Positions 34,361 to 43,900 of a stretch of 64,000 nucleotides of DNA are shown in pieces. The notes beneath the pieces were generated by a model that ran no database searches, was not told the DNA's origin, and was given only the letters and a program-made list of their open reading frames with translations. The translations under genes and the position numbers were made by a program. The stretch covers positions 38,658,230-38,722,229 of the forward strand of contig CM032121.1 of the NCBI GenBank assembly GCA_018894105.1, in the 5' to 3' direction. Position 1 is the stretch's first letter. Every line of letters starts with the position of its first letter. Source of the stretch: Jacaranda mimosifolia. Its lineage: Eukaryota > Streptophyta > Magnoliopsida > Lamiales > Bignoniaceae.

Positions 34361-34869
34361 TGCCACGGGCCGCAGCCCATACAACTTAGTCTACGGATCC
34401 GAAGCACTAATCCCATTTGAGCTTATCTAACACACAACTTGAGTAATCCACTATAATCCGATCAGAAATGTATCGAAAAGGATGCTGGACCTAATCACTG
34501 TCGACGAGAAGTGCCACGCAACCTACAACATGATGCAGTAATACCGATCAAAAATAGCGGAACGCTATAACAGGACAGTACGACCCCGAAGCTTCAAAGT
34601 TGGCGACCTCGTTCTCAAGAAAGTGGAAGTGTCAAAAAATGTGGGAAAACTTGACCCGAAATGGGAGGGACCTTACTCAGTGATTAAAGTGTCCAAAAAT
34701 AATGCATACCGACTAGTAGACGCGACAGGCCACGAACTACCACGACCTTGGAATGTAGTAAACCTGAAAAAGTTCTATGTGTAAAAGGCCATTGGCCCCA
34801 TTTGTATCTCTCCCCAGCAATAAAATTATAGCACATTCTGGCAACATGAAACCTGCAGAATCTCATCTC

Positions 34870-35115
34870 CACTGTCGACAAAGTATGTTCCATGCCGCCA
34901 AGTCGAGGCTTATTAGCCAAGACCACAAAGTCAACAAAGCAGGCTTCATGCCGCCAAGTCGAGACTTATTAGCCAAGACCAAAAAGTTGACTCCGTAGCT
35001 GACAAAGCAAGCTTCGTGCTGCCAAGTTGAGGCTTATTAGCCAAGACCACAAAGTCGACCCCTTGTCGACAAAGCATGTTCCATGCCGCCAAGTTGAGGC
35101 CTATCAACCAAAACC
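34870..35115 (+). repeat. 3' tandem repeats of the Tat element (~4 copies, 56-68 bp)
   Basis: The unit gacaaagcatgttccatgcc + gccaagtcgaggcttattag + ccaagaccacaaag recurs with starts of catgccgcc-type words at 34891, 34947, 35015 and 35082. Tandem repeats between pol and 3' LTR are characteristic of Tat elements. Confidence 0.85.
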
Positions 35116-35476
35116 AAACATTCGACTCCGCAGTCGATAAAATTACTTGAACTTTACTATTCATGATATGAAATCGACTCCACAGTCGCTAAGTTATTCA
35201 AAGTTTGAATGCTAATTATTTCGCTTGCATATCAATCACAATTTACTCGACGAGGATCTTGAATGAATCTCGCATAATATAACACCGAGAACATTCGACC
35301 ATAAATTTATTCGCGTAAAAGAATAAAGACTATGAAGGCAAAAAATTAGCTAAACTTGCTAAAAAGCGAAAAAGCATAAAAGCATTCGTTTATACACCAG
35401 CATGAATAATCCAAAGTGTAAACGCCTCATCGAGGTATGTTCATTACATATTAAATAACAAAAATGAACAAAAACT

Positions 35477-37952
35477 TCAGCTAGAGCCGGCACCCTCTTC
35501 ACCAGCCTCCCGAGCACTTTCCTCATCGACCGGCGAGGGCTCGGGCATAGCCACAGAAACGGGCACAGCGGCGGTTGCTGATTGAGATGGACCAGCCGCA
35601 TCGATCAGGAATCGTCTGTTGGGAGTAGGAAAATATGTTGCTGCGTCGGCCTCTCCCTCATTGACCTCGAACGCGAAGTCACTGGTGAACTCAAACTCCT
35701 AGGCGACGGCCTTCAGTTTTTGCTCGACCTCCGCTTGCCTCCTCTGCTCGTCTGTCAGCGAGGTCAGTGGGGAAGTCTCCTCCACTGCGGTGGCCTCGAC
35801 GCCTGATCCCTCGGCCCCACCCCGTCCTCCAGATAAGGCTATAGCTGTTCGTTGAGCAAATGGCTAGTGCGACTCCTATCTTCTAGTCGAAAGCAGTAGC
35901 CTAAAAGATGCAGTTGTTTAATGGCCTTCTCGAATGAGCTCCGGGGGTCGTCGAGAGCAAACACGACGCTCGCATCTTGGAATGCCGCGTTTAACATAAA
36001 TTTCTGCACCGCCTCCCGGCACACCAGTGGTTATATATGATCAAACTCAACCCGCGCCTCGCCAGGGCTGTATTCCGACCAGCAAATCGACCAGAGCTCC
36101 AAGCGACCTCCCCGTCCAGATGTAATTTTTTCACCACCTCATCCATTTTCGTCCTCTCCTGGACGGATACGACCAGCTGCTTATCCTTCTGTTGGAGCTC
36201 CTTGACCAGCTCCCCGACCTATTTTTCCAGCTCGTCGACCTTTATCTGCGAAGACTCGAGTTGAGCTTTCAAAGTTTCTGTGTCCCCGCCAGCCTCTAGC
36301 TGCTCCCGATCCCCTAGAGCCAGCTCCGACCTCCGATAAAAATTGTACCCCAGCTGGCCGACTTGAAAGATAATGTTATTAGATACTCGATCAGTGTGCA
36401 ACTATATAATAATGAGCAATAAAACTTTACCATGTTGGCATGATAAGCCAACGCCCGAAGAGCCGCATCCTGTTTCAACCCCATAATCTTTCTCTAGTCA
36501 GCCACGAACTGACCTGCTAGCAAAACTTTTAGTGGGGCTGCTCCTTTCGACCCCGCAGTCTCCAGAGAGAGTGAGTTATGCATGGACATGCCCGGTTCAT
36601 TCCCGAACCGAGGAGAAGGCAACTTCGGTAAGTTGAACAACAAGTCATCCTCGCGAGCTCCGAAGAGATCGTCTCCGGTCGGAGGGCTCGACCCTGTTGT
36701 TTTCCCTTTCTCTTTGTCGGGAGCAGCCCTCTTCGGAGCAAGTCCTACCTGCTCCACCATCTCTCTCGTGCCCCGACCTGTGGGGCTGCCACATGCGGCC
36801 ACGATTGCTCGACCCGGTGACGATGTCGGGGAGAGGGCAGGAGCAGCGACCTCTTGACTGGGCGCCTCAATCGCAGCGGCTACTCGTCGAGCCGCAGTAC
36901 CTTGTCAGCGCTGCTGATTTCTCTCTGCCCACGCTAAAGCCTCTGCCCTCCACATGTTCATGATTTTCGCGCGATCTGTCGAACAACAAAATAACATGGG
37001 TAAAAATCGACAACAGCAATGAAAAAGCAACAAATTAAAAGAAGCGCTATCTACCTAGTCGATCATTTGCAGGCAAATTTAATGAATCTGGCGATTACCC
37101 AGCCAACACCAAATGCCTCTCCTCGATAAAAATCGAGGCCTCCATCTGGCCAAATTCGACCAGGTCCTGAACGAAGGTGTTGGGCCAGGTCGGGGTAAGG
37201 TTGCCTGGCATTTTGACATGCCCCATCCACTAGCCCCGAGGAATACTGAAATCCCCAGCCACTCGAACAAACATGTACCATTTTTTCTACTCTTGTCCAT
37301 ATGAGGAAGCAGAGGCTACGAGAAATTTACGGACGATCGAGAAGTTAAATAATAGAAACCCGACTCGTTGGTGATACCCGACTTGCGAGACATGGGCAGG
37401 TGAAAAAGGTTGGAAAAATTTTCAAAGCTGGCGGGCTGATTGAATAGATGCATCAAAATAATGAAAACTACAGATAGTGGAAAAACAGTTGGGCAACAAC
37501 TGGGTTATGCACACTTGAAGGCCCCTAAGCAGGTTAATCATGGTATCACTCAGTGGGAACCTCAGACCACATTTGAAAGCATTCTCAAAAACAGTTATGC
37601 AACCTGTAGGAGGACGATGCATTCGACCAGTCTCCCCATGAGTTAGAAGTTCGTATTCAGTTGGAATATGGTATAACTGCCTAAGACGTCTCAGGTCGAC
37701 AGGGTTTATGGTGGACACAATCTCACTGTAATGATTTGGTGTAAATAGTCGACCCCGCGAATGAGGAATCTGGCTTGGCCCAGCTTCATCCCCCCCGCGG
37801 TTGCTACTCGAACTGCTGGAGCTCGAGCTGCTGGAACTGGAATCGTCACTCGACGACCCACTGGACTCCCCAGACACATATCTAGGCCTATCAGATTGGA
37901 TGGCCTCACTATCCCCTCCTCAACTACCCTCAGAGCCAGATAAACCCAACAT
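35477..37952 (-). pseudogene. Antisense ORF of the Tat element (gypsy-type 'Transposase_28'-like), decayed, with intron-like gaps
   Basis: Read on the minus strand from an ATG at 37952, past a stop at 37920-37922, there is a Ser-rich tract. A segment with PTEYELLTHGETGRMHRPP and GLRFPLSDTMINLLRG follows; it resembles the domain catalogued as putative gypsy-type transposon (Transposase_28). Further on come a basic/Pro-Ser region (36802-36494) and a coiled-coil-like stretch (about 36340-36120) rich in Gln/Glu/Lys, ending at a stop at 35477 after a Glu/Gly-rich tail. Splice-like pairs exist: a 69-bp intron at 36430-36362 (gtaaag...ttcaag) and another at about 37053-36977 (gtagat...cgacag). Antisense extra ORFs are known in Tat elements (for example maize Grande); their function is unknown. 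Stops and shifts show this copy is dead. Confidence 0.65.
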
Positions 37953-38276
37953 TATGTCAAAAATCTAAAGGGCACGAAGTAGAAATGAAGGAACACTTAC
38001 TGAATCGAAGAGCAAAATGCAGAAAAATCTTGAATGCAAGAACGTTTCGATAAGCGATCGACTAGAAGCTAATGCAGTAAAAGTAAAAATAGCTGATTTT
38101 ACCGCCGATATTTATAGGGGTGCGAACGCAGGAACCCAAGCACCTGTAATAATGCAAGTAACCGCCACGCCGCCCCACGATGTAATCGCTCAAAAAATGC
38201 GCCAAACCCTGGTCGATTCTTGAAACTGTCCATCAAGCTACTTCCCAACGCTTCTCTCGAATCTTCGTTCAGCCTT

Positions 38277-38294
38277 GGGAAGTGAGGGGACTCA
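38277..38294 (+). other. Polypurine tract
   Basis: gggaagtgagggga followed by ctca lies immediately upstream of the 3' LTR start at 38295, as expected for the plus-strand primer. Confidence 0.75.
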
Positions 38295-39067
38295 TGAAAT
38301 GGGGTGGTCCAAGTAGCTTGGCCCAAACCAAGTTGGCCTAGAGATGTAGCGCCAATCCCAGTATTACATTCGAGGCCCATAGGCGCAATCGACCTCGATC
38401 GACCTCTTTCTCGACCTAAACCAAATTGGCCCAGAGATGCAGCGCCAAGCCCAGTCTTACATCCGAGGCCCATAGGCGCAATTGACCTCATTCTCGACCC
38501 GTGCCTCTAACTTGTTCCCCAGAACAATGTCTAGTCGACCATATCGACCAGAGAGGTCGATACAGTACAATACTCTGCTGTCGCATTAAATGCACTGACG
38601 AGCGGCATGCCTCCGCATTAATGGAGCATGCCACCCCCTTACCGTTTGACACAGCAGACGCTTCAACAGTGTACCTCTCTACCTTAAAGCCTGGAAAGAT
38701 GGCTACTTGGAGTGGCAGAGATAGGGGAGTTGACCAATTGCCCCTCATACAATGATAAAGGCCCTTCCTACTAGTTAGGGGCATCAAAGATAAATCCCCA
38801 GGTAGAGAAGGCTATAAATACCCCTATTCCAACCTTCTAAAGGTAGACTCTGATATATACAAAAAACCCATACTCTGCTGCTCTAATTATCTCGTCGACC
38901 CAATTGACTTGAGTGTCGGAGGGCCCAAGCCGATGGCTCCTCGGCTAGCCTGACGTTTGCTGGTGATTGTAGGATTCAACCCACCTAAACAAGTATATCG
39001 ACCAGAGATGTCGAATTTCATCTAGTCTCCTAGTTGAACCAATACACAAGGGATCAAACCCTCATCA
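38295..39067 (+). repeat. 3' LTR (773 bp) with internal 83-bp duplication
   Basis: Starts tgaaatgg and ends ctcatca. It is 83 bp longer than the 5' LTR because the block ccaaaccaagttggcc ... ggcccataggcgcaat is present twice (about 38320-38390 and 38418-38485). The second copy is closer to the 5' LTR than the first. Confidence 0.9.
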
Positions 39068-39072
39068 ATAAT

Positions 39073-39866
39073 AGACCCACACTCTCTCTTATTCGTACAC
39101 AAATATAATTATTTTCCTAAATTATACCTAATAAATGAAAGCAAATTAAGGACATTAATTTGTACAGAACTATTTTATTAATTAGATGTTCCTCTATTTG
39201 TGATTAAATTGATGTTAAATTAGAAAGGTTATTAAATATATTTACAAATAGTCAACCAATCTGATGTCATGAAGTCTAACGTCAATATATTTATCACAGG
39301 GTCGAGAGGTCAATCGATGATGAGACGCTAAGGTCCGTGTTTTAAGGGTTGAGAGTCTAGCACAGTGGGGGGGGGGGCTTGAGAGGTCGTGAGGTAGGAG
39401 AATTTTGGAGAAAGAGTGACTATTGATCTTCTTGAAAAGGTCCCTTATGCATTAAATGAATGGGGTATTTATAGGTGACGGTTGAGTTGGTTATACATTA
39501 CTTGTATGGCTGGATCTAACTTTACAGAACATGAGATCACTTGCTTTAAAAAAAAAATCAAAAATATTTTTGAGAATCTTACAAAATTTATTCATTCCTT
39601 TTAATATGATAGATGATCAGAACTTCATTTAATATCGATCTTACTAAGAAGCTCGTTTAATTGTTCTGCCACATTCTACGTAGTTTAATGTAAAAGGACA
39701 ATTTCCCAAATTCTAATCCTCTACATCGAACGTTAATTTTAAGTAGATCTTACGTATTTGTCTAACTATTAACTTAATAAAAGAAGACATATCTACATTA
39801 ATGTATGTAATGAAATTTTATTGTCAAACTATTAAGATTTTCATGCACGTGTACCAAACACTCAAT
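39073..39866. other. Remainder of the split tandem array and a possible LTR fragment
   Basis: 39110-39260 continues the array split by the retrotransposon. 39285-39540 is more complex (gtcgagaggtcaatcgatg, a 13-G run near 39367, gggtatttataggtgacgg) and resembles part of an LTR, but no partner or target duplication is found. No gene. Confidence 0.4.
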
Positions 39867-40196
39867 TAGGGGTGCAATCGAGCCAAATTTGAACAAAATT
39901 TTTGAGCTTGAGTTCGAGCACCCTAAAATTTTAAGTTCGAGCTCGACTTGACTTAGCTTGATAAGGCTCGAATGGACAAATGAATTATAAAAAATTACAA
40001 GCCTGAACTTGAATTCGAAATAAAAAAATAGTAATATAATATATATTTATTAAAATAAAAAATAATATTTAATTATATACTTTATCACGAGTCTTGGGCC
40101 GTTTAGCTCGAATTAGGGATCGAGCTCAATTTAACTCAAATTAGCTCTAGCTTGATTCATGTGGCTTGCGAGTCGGCTCGACTCGTTTGCACCCTT
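39867..40196. mobile_element. hAT-like non-autonomous element, CTCGA-rich family (330 bp)
   Basis: Starts taggggtgcaatcgag and ends ctcgtttgcaccctt, inverted termini. Flanks CACTCAAT (39859-39866) and CACTCAAC (40197-40204) match at 7 of 8. Interior words (ttcgagctcgact, ataataatatatatttatt) match the copy at 26722. Confidence 0.75.
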
Positions 40197-40509
40197 CACT
40201 CAACCACACCAATCAAGAAAATAATTTTATTTTGTTATACTATTTTTCATTACGTTATCTGCCACGTACATTAAAAGAAAGAGATTTCTGCATCTAACGA
40301 AATCACATTTCTACACGGACACCCCAAAACACATCATTCCTATGTTCTCTCCCAATTTGTTTGCTTGCTTTTTGGTTTTATTTCAACTTTGATGAGATTT
40401 ACTCATCAAAAAGGAGAAATGATGAAAATTTCAAAACAGTCTGGCAAAATCAAATTGGGCTGACACAAATTGTTGAGCCCAATAAACTGAAAACTGTCTT
40501 TGTTAAATC

Positions 40510-40520
40510 CATAGGCCCAA
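40510..40520 (+). promoter_or_regulatory. GGCCCA (site II-type) motif upstream of the SIN3-like gene
   Basis: ataggcccaaa lies about 465 bp upstream of the ATG, with related gggct and agccca words at 40458 and 40478. GGCCCA/TGGGCY motifs are bound by TCP factors and are common in promoters of housekeeping plant genes. Role here is inferred from position. Confidence 0.35.
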
Positions 40521-40862
40521 ATGCAGCCACTTCTGCACCAAAAAAAGCCTAAAAGTTTTCGAAATTGGGATGAATATAAAAACTGGAGAGTCACGTAATA
40601 AGAGTAAGATTTCCTCTTTGGCACAAAAACTTCACTAGACATATTTTCCTCTCTTACATTTTACCTCTTCGTTTGGTTTCTCTTGCAACTTCATTTCTGT
40701 TGTTACAAAGAGGCGAGGGGAAAATTGGAAAGAGAAGAAAAGATTTATCGAATTTTTGGAGTATTGTTTCATCCGAACGATTTTAATTTCCGGGTTGGGT
40801 TTGTATTAGATTAGATCTGTTTTTCATCTTTTCCCTTTTTCTGAAGGGGGGAGACTTCACAG

Positions 40863-40974
40863 GTTAGTTTTCATTTTTGTTTTACCTTGAGAAAATGCTT
40901 TTACTCGTAGTATTTGAATTTGAAGTCTTGTTGTTTTGTTCTTCTTGTTAACGTTGAAGTTTGTATTTTTGTAG
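40863..40974 (+). other. Probable 5' UTR intron of the SIN3-like gene
   Basis: gttagtttt at 40863 follows cttcacag, and tatttttgtag ends at 40974, four bases before the ATG. A 112-bp leader intron of this kind is common in plant genes; not proven without cDNA. Confidence 0.5.
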
Positions 40975-40978
40975 AGAG

Positions 40979-43900
40979 ATGAAGCGATTGCGGGATGAGG
41001 TTTATATGAACCCTCAATTTAAGCGGCCATTTGGTTCTTCGTCTTCTCGCGGTGAATCGTAAGCTATTTCTTGAGTTTCTACACATCTGGAACTGGTTTA
41101 ATATTGAGTGATTTACTTGTGTTTATTGTCTGTGTATGCGAACTTTTTTATTTTTTTGGGGTGGGGGGTGGGGGTGGGGGGTTGCTTTGAAGTCGTGGTC
41201 CAGTATTTCTCGTGAAGAGATTGTGGTTTTGTGATGTGACTGGAAGTTTATGAACTGGATTTGATTAAAATATTTTTGATCAGAATCATTTGAGACCTAT
41301 TCTTGTCATGTATCAAGAGTCTGATAGGTCGGCTCCTTAGCAGCGGTTATAGAAATTGGAAGGGTGAGGAAAAAGAATTAGTTTAGCTTATTGTATTAAC
41401 TAGGGTTACTGGGATGGTAAGGGAAAGAAAATTTGGATCTTTATGTTACTTTCTTTTGTTTGGTTTTATGGATTGGTCTAGTCCTCCTCCTTCTCTTGTA
41501 TTGGGTGGGATGGGTTGGTGGGTAAGAGTTCGGGAAGAGTGTGTCACCGGTTAAACTAAGCTCATCTCTTGTTTGCTTTTACTGCATTCAGTGGCGGCTA
41601 TGTTTTGAGGTTGTAGGTGGTAGTGGTATATTGACTATCTTGGTAACAAAACTTAAAAAGGTAACTATTTGCAATATGACTCTGTTATATTTACAAAATA
41701 AATCTTTTTTAAGCATGTAAGAGAACCTATAATCAATTAGAACTTTTTTCATGTGATGCACAGCTGTTGCCCCAGTTGTTTGAATTGTTCTGTGCTGGTT
41801 TTTGAGCTTAACTGCATTGTGTATTTTTTCATTTCGATAAAGGTATGTGCCATCACAAGCTCCCGGTGGCAGTGGTGGTGGCGGGGGCAGTGGTGGCGGC
41901 GGAGGTGGTGGCAGTAGTAATGGTGGTGGTGCTGCGGTTGGTGGCAGTGGAGCAGGTGCTGCTGGTAGTACACAAAAGCTCACTACCAATGATGCATTGA
42001 GTTATTTGAAACAAGTTAAGGACATGTTCCAAGATCAAAGGGAAAAATATGATAGGTTCCTTGATGTCATGAAAGATTTCAAGGCTCAAAGGTAAATAAT
42101 CTTTCTTGGTAAGATCAACCTGTGCATTTGAGAAATGAATCGGGACATTTTTTCAAACTCTTTATTAATTTATTTTTGTCAGAATTGATACCGCTGGTGT
42201 CATAGCGAGGGTGAAGGAATTGTTTAAAGGACACCCTAATCTAATCCTTGGGTTTAATACATTCTTGCCTAAGGGCTATGAAATTACCCTCACTGATGAG
42301 GAAGAAGCTCCACCCAAAAGGACAGTTGAGTTTGAAGAGGCTATCAGTTTTGTCAATAAGATTAAGGTGGGGTTTTTATTATTTGTGATAACACCAGATT
42401 CTGAATCCTGTTTCTGAGGAAGTTCAATAACAAGCAACATGTCTGCTTTTTTCACCTGCAGAAACGTTTCCAAAATGACGACCATGTTTATAAGTCTTTC
42501 CTAGATATATTGAATATGTACCGGAAGGAACACAAGGGTATAACTGAGGTCTACCAAGAGGTATGCACCTCCCCTGTAATCAGTCCCTATCATTATGCTG
42601 TTCAATCTATAATATTAGGTTTTTTGATAATTTGTTTGCAGGTTGCAGCACTTTTTGATGACCATCCAGATCTTCTTGATGAGTTCACAAGATTTCTGCC
42701 AGATACTTCAGCTACTGCTTCAGCTCCTCATGCTCCTTTTAGTCATCATCCTTATCATCGTTATGATGAGAGGAGCTCTGTTGTGGCCACAATGCGGCAG
42801 TCTCACATCGATAAGGTTCTTTCTGTAAATTTATTCTTATTACAAAGCTGTTTATTGTTGCTTGGATCTAATATTTGTATGTCCTACAAATTTTTAGCAA
42901 CGACCACGGAGAGACAGGGTTATTGACCCCAATGGAGAACGAGATCTTAGTGTTGAGCGTCCGGATATGGATGATGATAAAACAGTTATGAAGTTGCACA
43001 AGGAGCAGAAGAGGCATACTGAAAGGGAAAACAGGGATAGGAGAATCCGTGATCAGGATGACAGAGATCCTGACACTGAGAACAATGGGGACATTAGCAT
43101 GCATCGGCTTTCTGACAAAAGGAAGTCTGATAGGAAAGTTGAAGACTTTGATGGGAATTCAAATTTAGCCCCCTTTGATGATAAAGATGCGTTGAAAAGT
43201 GAGTTAGCAGTTTCCCTGTCGTCCAGTGGTAACATAGGAAAGCTGTTTGGTTTACTTTTATGTGACCCATCACCATTTTGCATCATAAAATATTAGGAGG
43301 ACTATACTTTTTCTTTTTCCAGTTTTCTTGTAAAGGAGTTGGATGTTATCTGGTAATAATTTCATAGTGCTGTAGAATGATGTATTGTATATTTCCATGC
43401 ACTATTTTAGATCACAAGTTTTCTTTAACAACTAAGATTGCAGCACGACATAATGAAAGAGGAAAAAAGGAAAGAATAAAAGGAAAATACAATGAAGTAG
43501 GAAAGTGATAAAAGGAAAATACAAGAAAATAGGAAGGTCTACATAGCAAGTGAAGGTCCTTATAAACTCTTTCCTATATGTTTCATAAATTTATCTTTCT
43601 GTCTTTACTTATCTTGGTATATCTGAATTGTTCCTTTTGACATTTAACTCCTTTTGACCTTGCCAGGTATGTACAGCCAGGAGTTCATTTTTTGTGAAAA
43701 AGTCAAAGAGAGGTTACGGAGTGCAGATGATTACCAGGCATTCTTAAAATGCCTTCACATTTACAGTACAGAAATCATTACTAGAAAGGAATTGCAGAGT
43801 TTGGTATTAACATTATGCCTTCTGTATGACTGTTTAACATTTTACCTAGAATTTTTGGGTATCAAAATATGGGAATTACAAGTATTTTTTTTTTAATTTG

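Larger units (their letters stand above)
30439..34784 (+). pseudogene. pol: pol (protease, RT, RNase H x2, integrase), disrupted
   Basis: Protease: active-site DNGSS at 30490 (Asp-Asn-Gly in place of Asp-Ser/Thr-Gly, as in several plant gypsy elements). RT: frame 31163-31900 with YVDD at 31640-31651 and FLVMPFGLKNAGATYQ. First RNase H: about 32100-32420 (PVYYCSKAL). Second RNase H: about 32455-32870 (HIDGSA, NNETEYEAL, DSKLV) with a premature TAG at 32682. Integrase: zinc-binding H-H-C-C at 33690-33850, then core D (GIDIVG), D (ISDNGTQF) and E (NGETEV), ending at TAA 34782. Frames shift near 31900-32100 and at a 34-bp tandem duplication (34293-34360). A 566-bp element interrupts the region before integrase. 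Non-functional. Confidence 0.9.
28010..39067 (+). mobile_element. Ty3/gypsy Tat-lineage LTR retrotransposon, decayed (11.06 kb)
   Basis: Bounded by LTRs (28010-28699 and 38295-39067) that start TG and end CA, with a perfect 5-bp target duplication ATAAT (28005-28009 and 39068-39072). Order: 5' LTR, PBS, gag, protease, RT, RNase H, a second RNase H, integrase, tandem repeats, antisense ORF, PPT, 3' LTR. The second RNase H after the RT-RNase H block, the tandem repeats and the antisense ORF between pol and 3' LTR are hallmarks of the plant Tat lineage. Many stops and frameshifts plus an inserted hAT-like element in pol mean it cannot move on its own. Confidence 0.93.

Noticed and set aside
41588..41989. 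Pro-rich minus-strand open frame opposite SIN3-like exon 2
   Set aside because: It is the antisense shadow of the Gly-codon repeat in the real exon.
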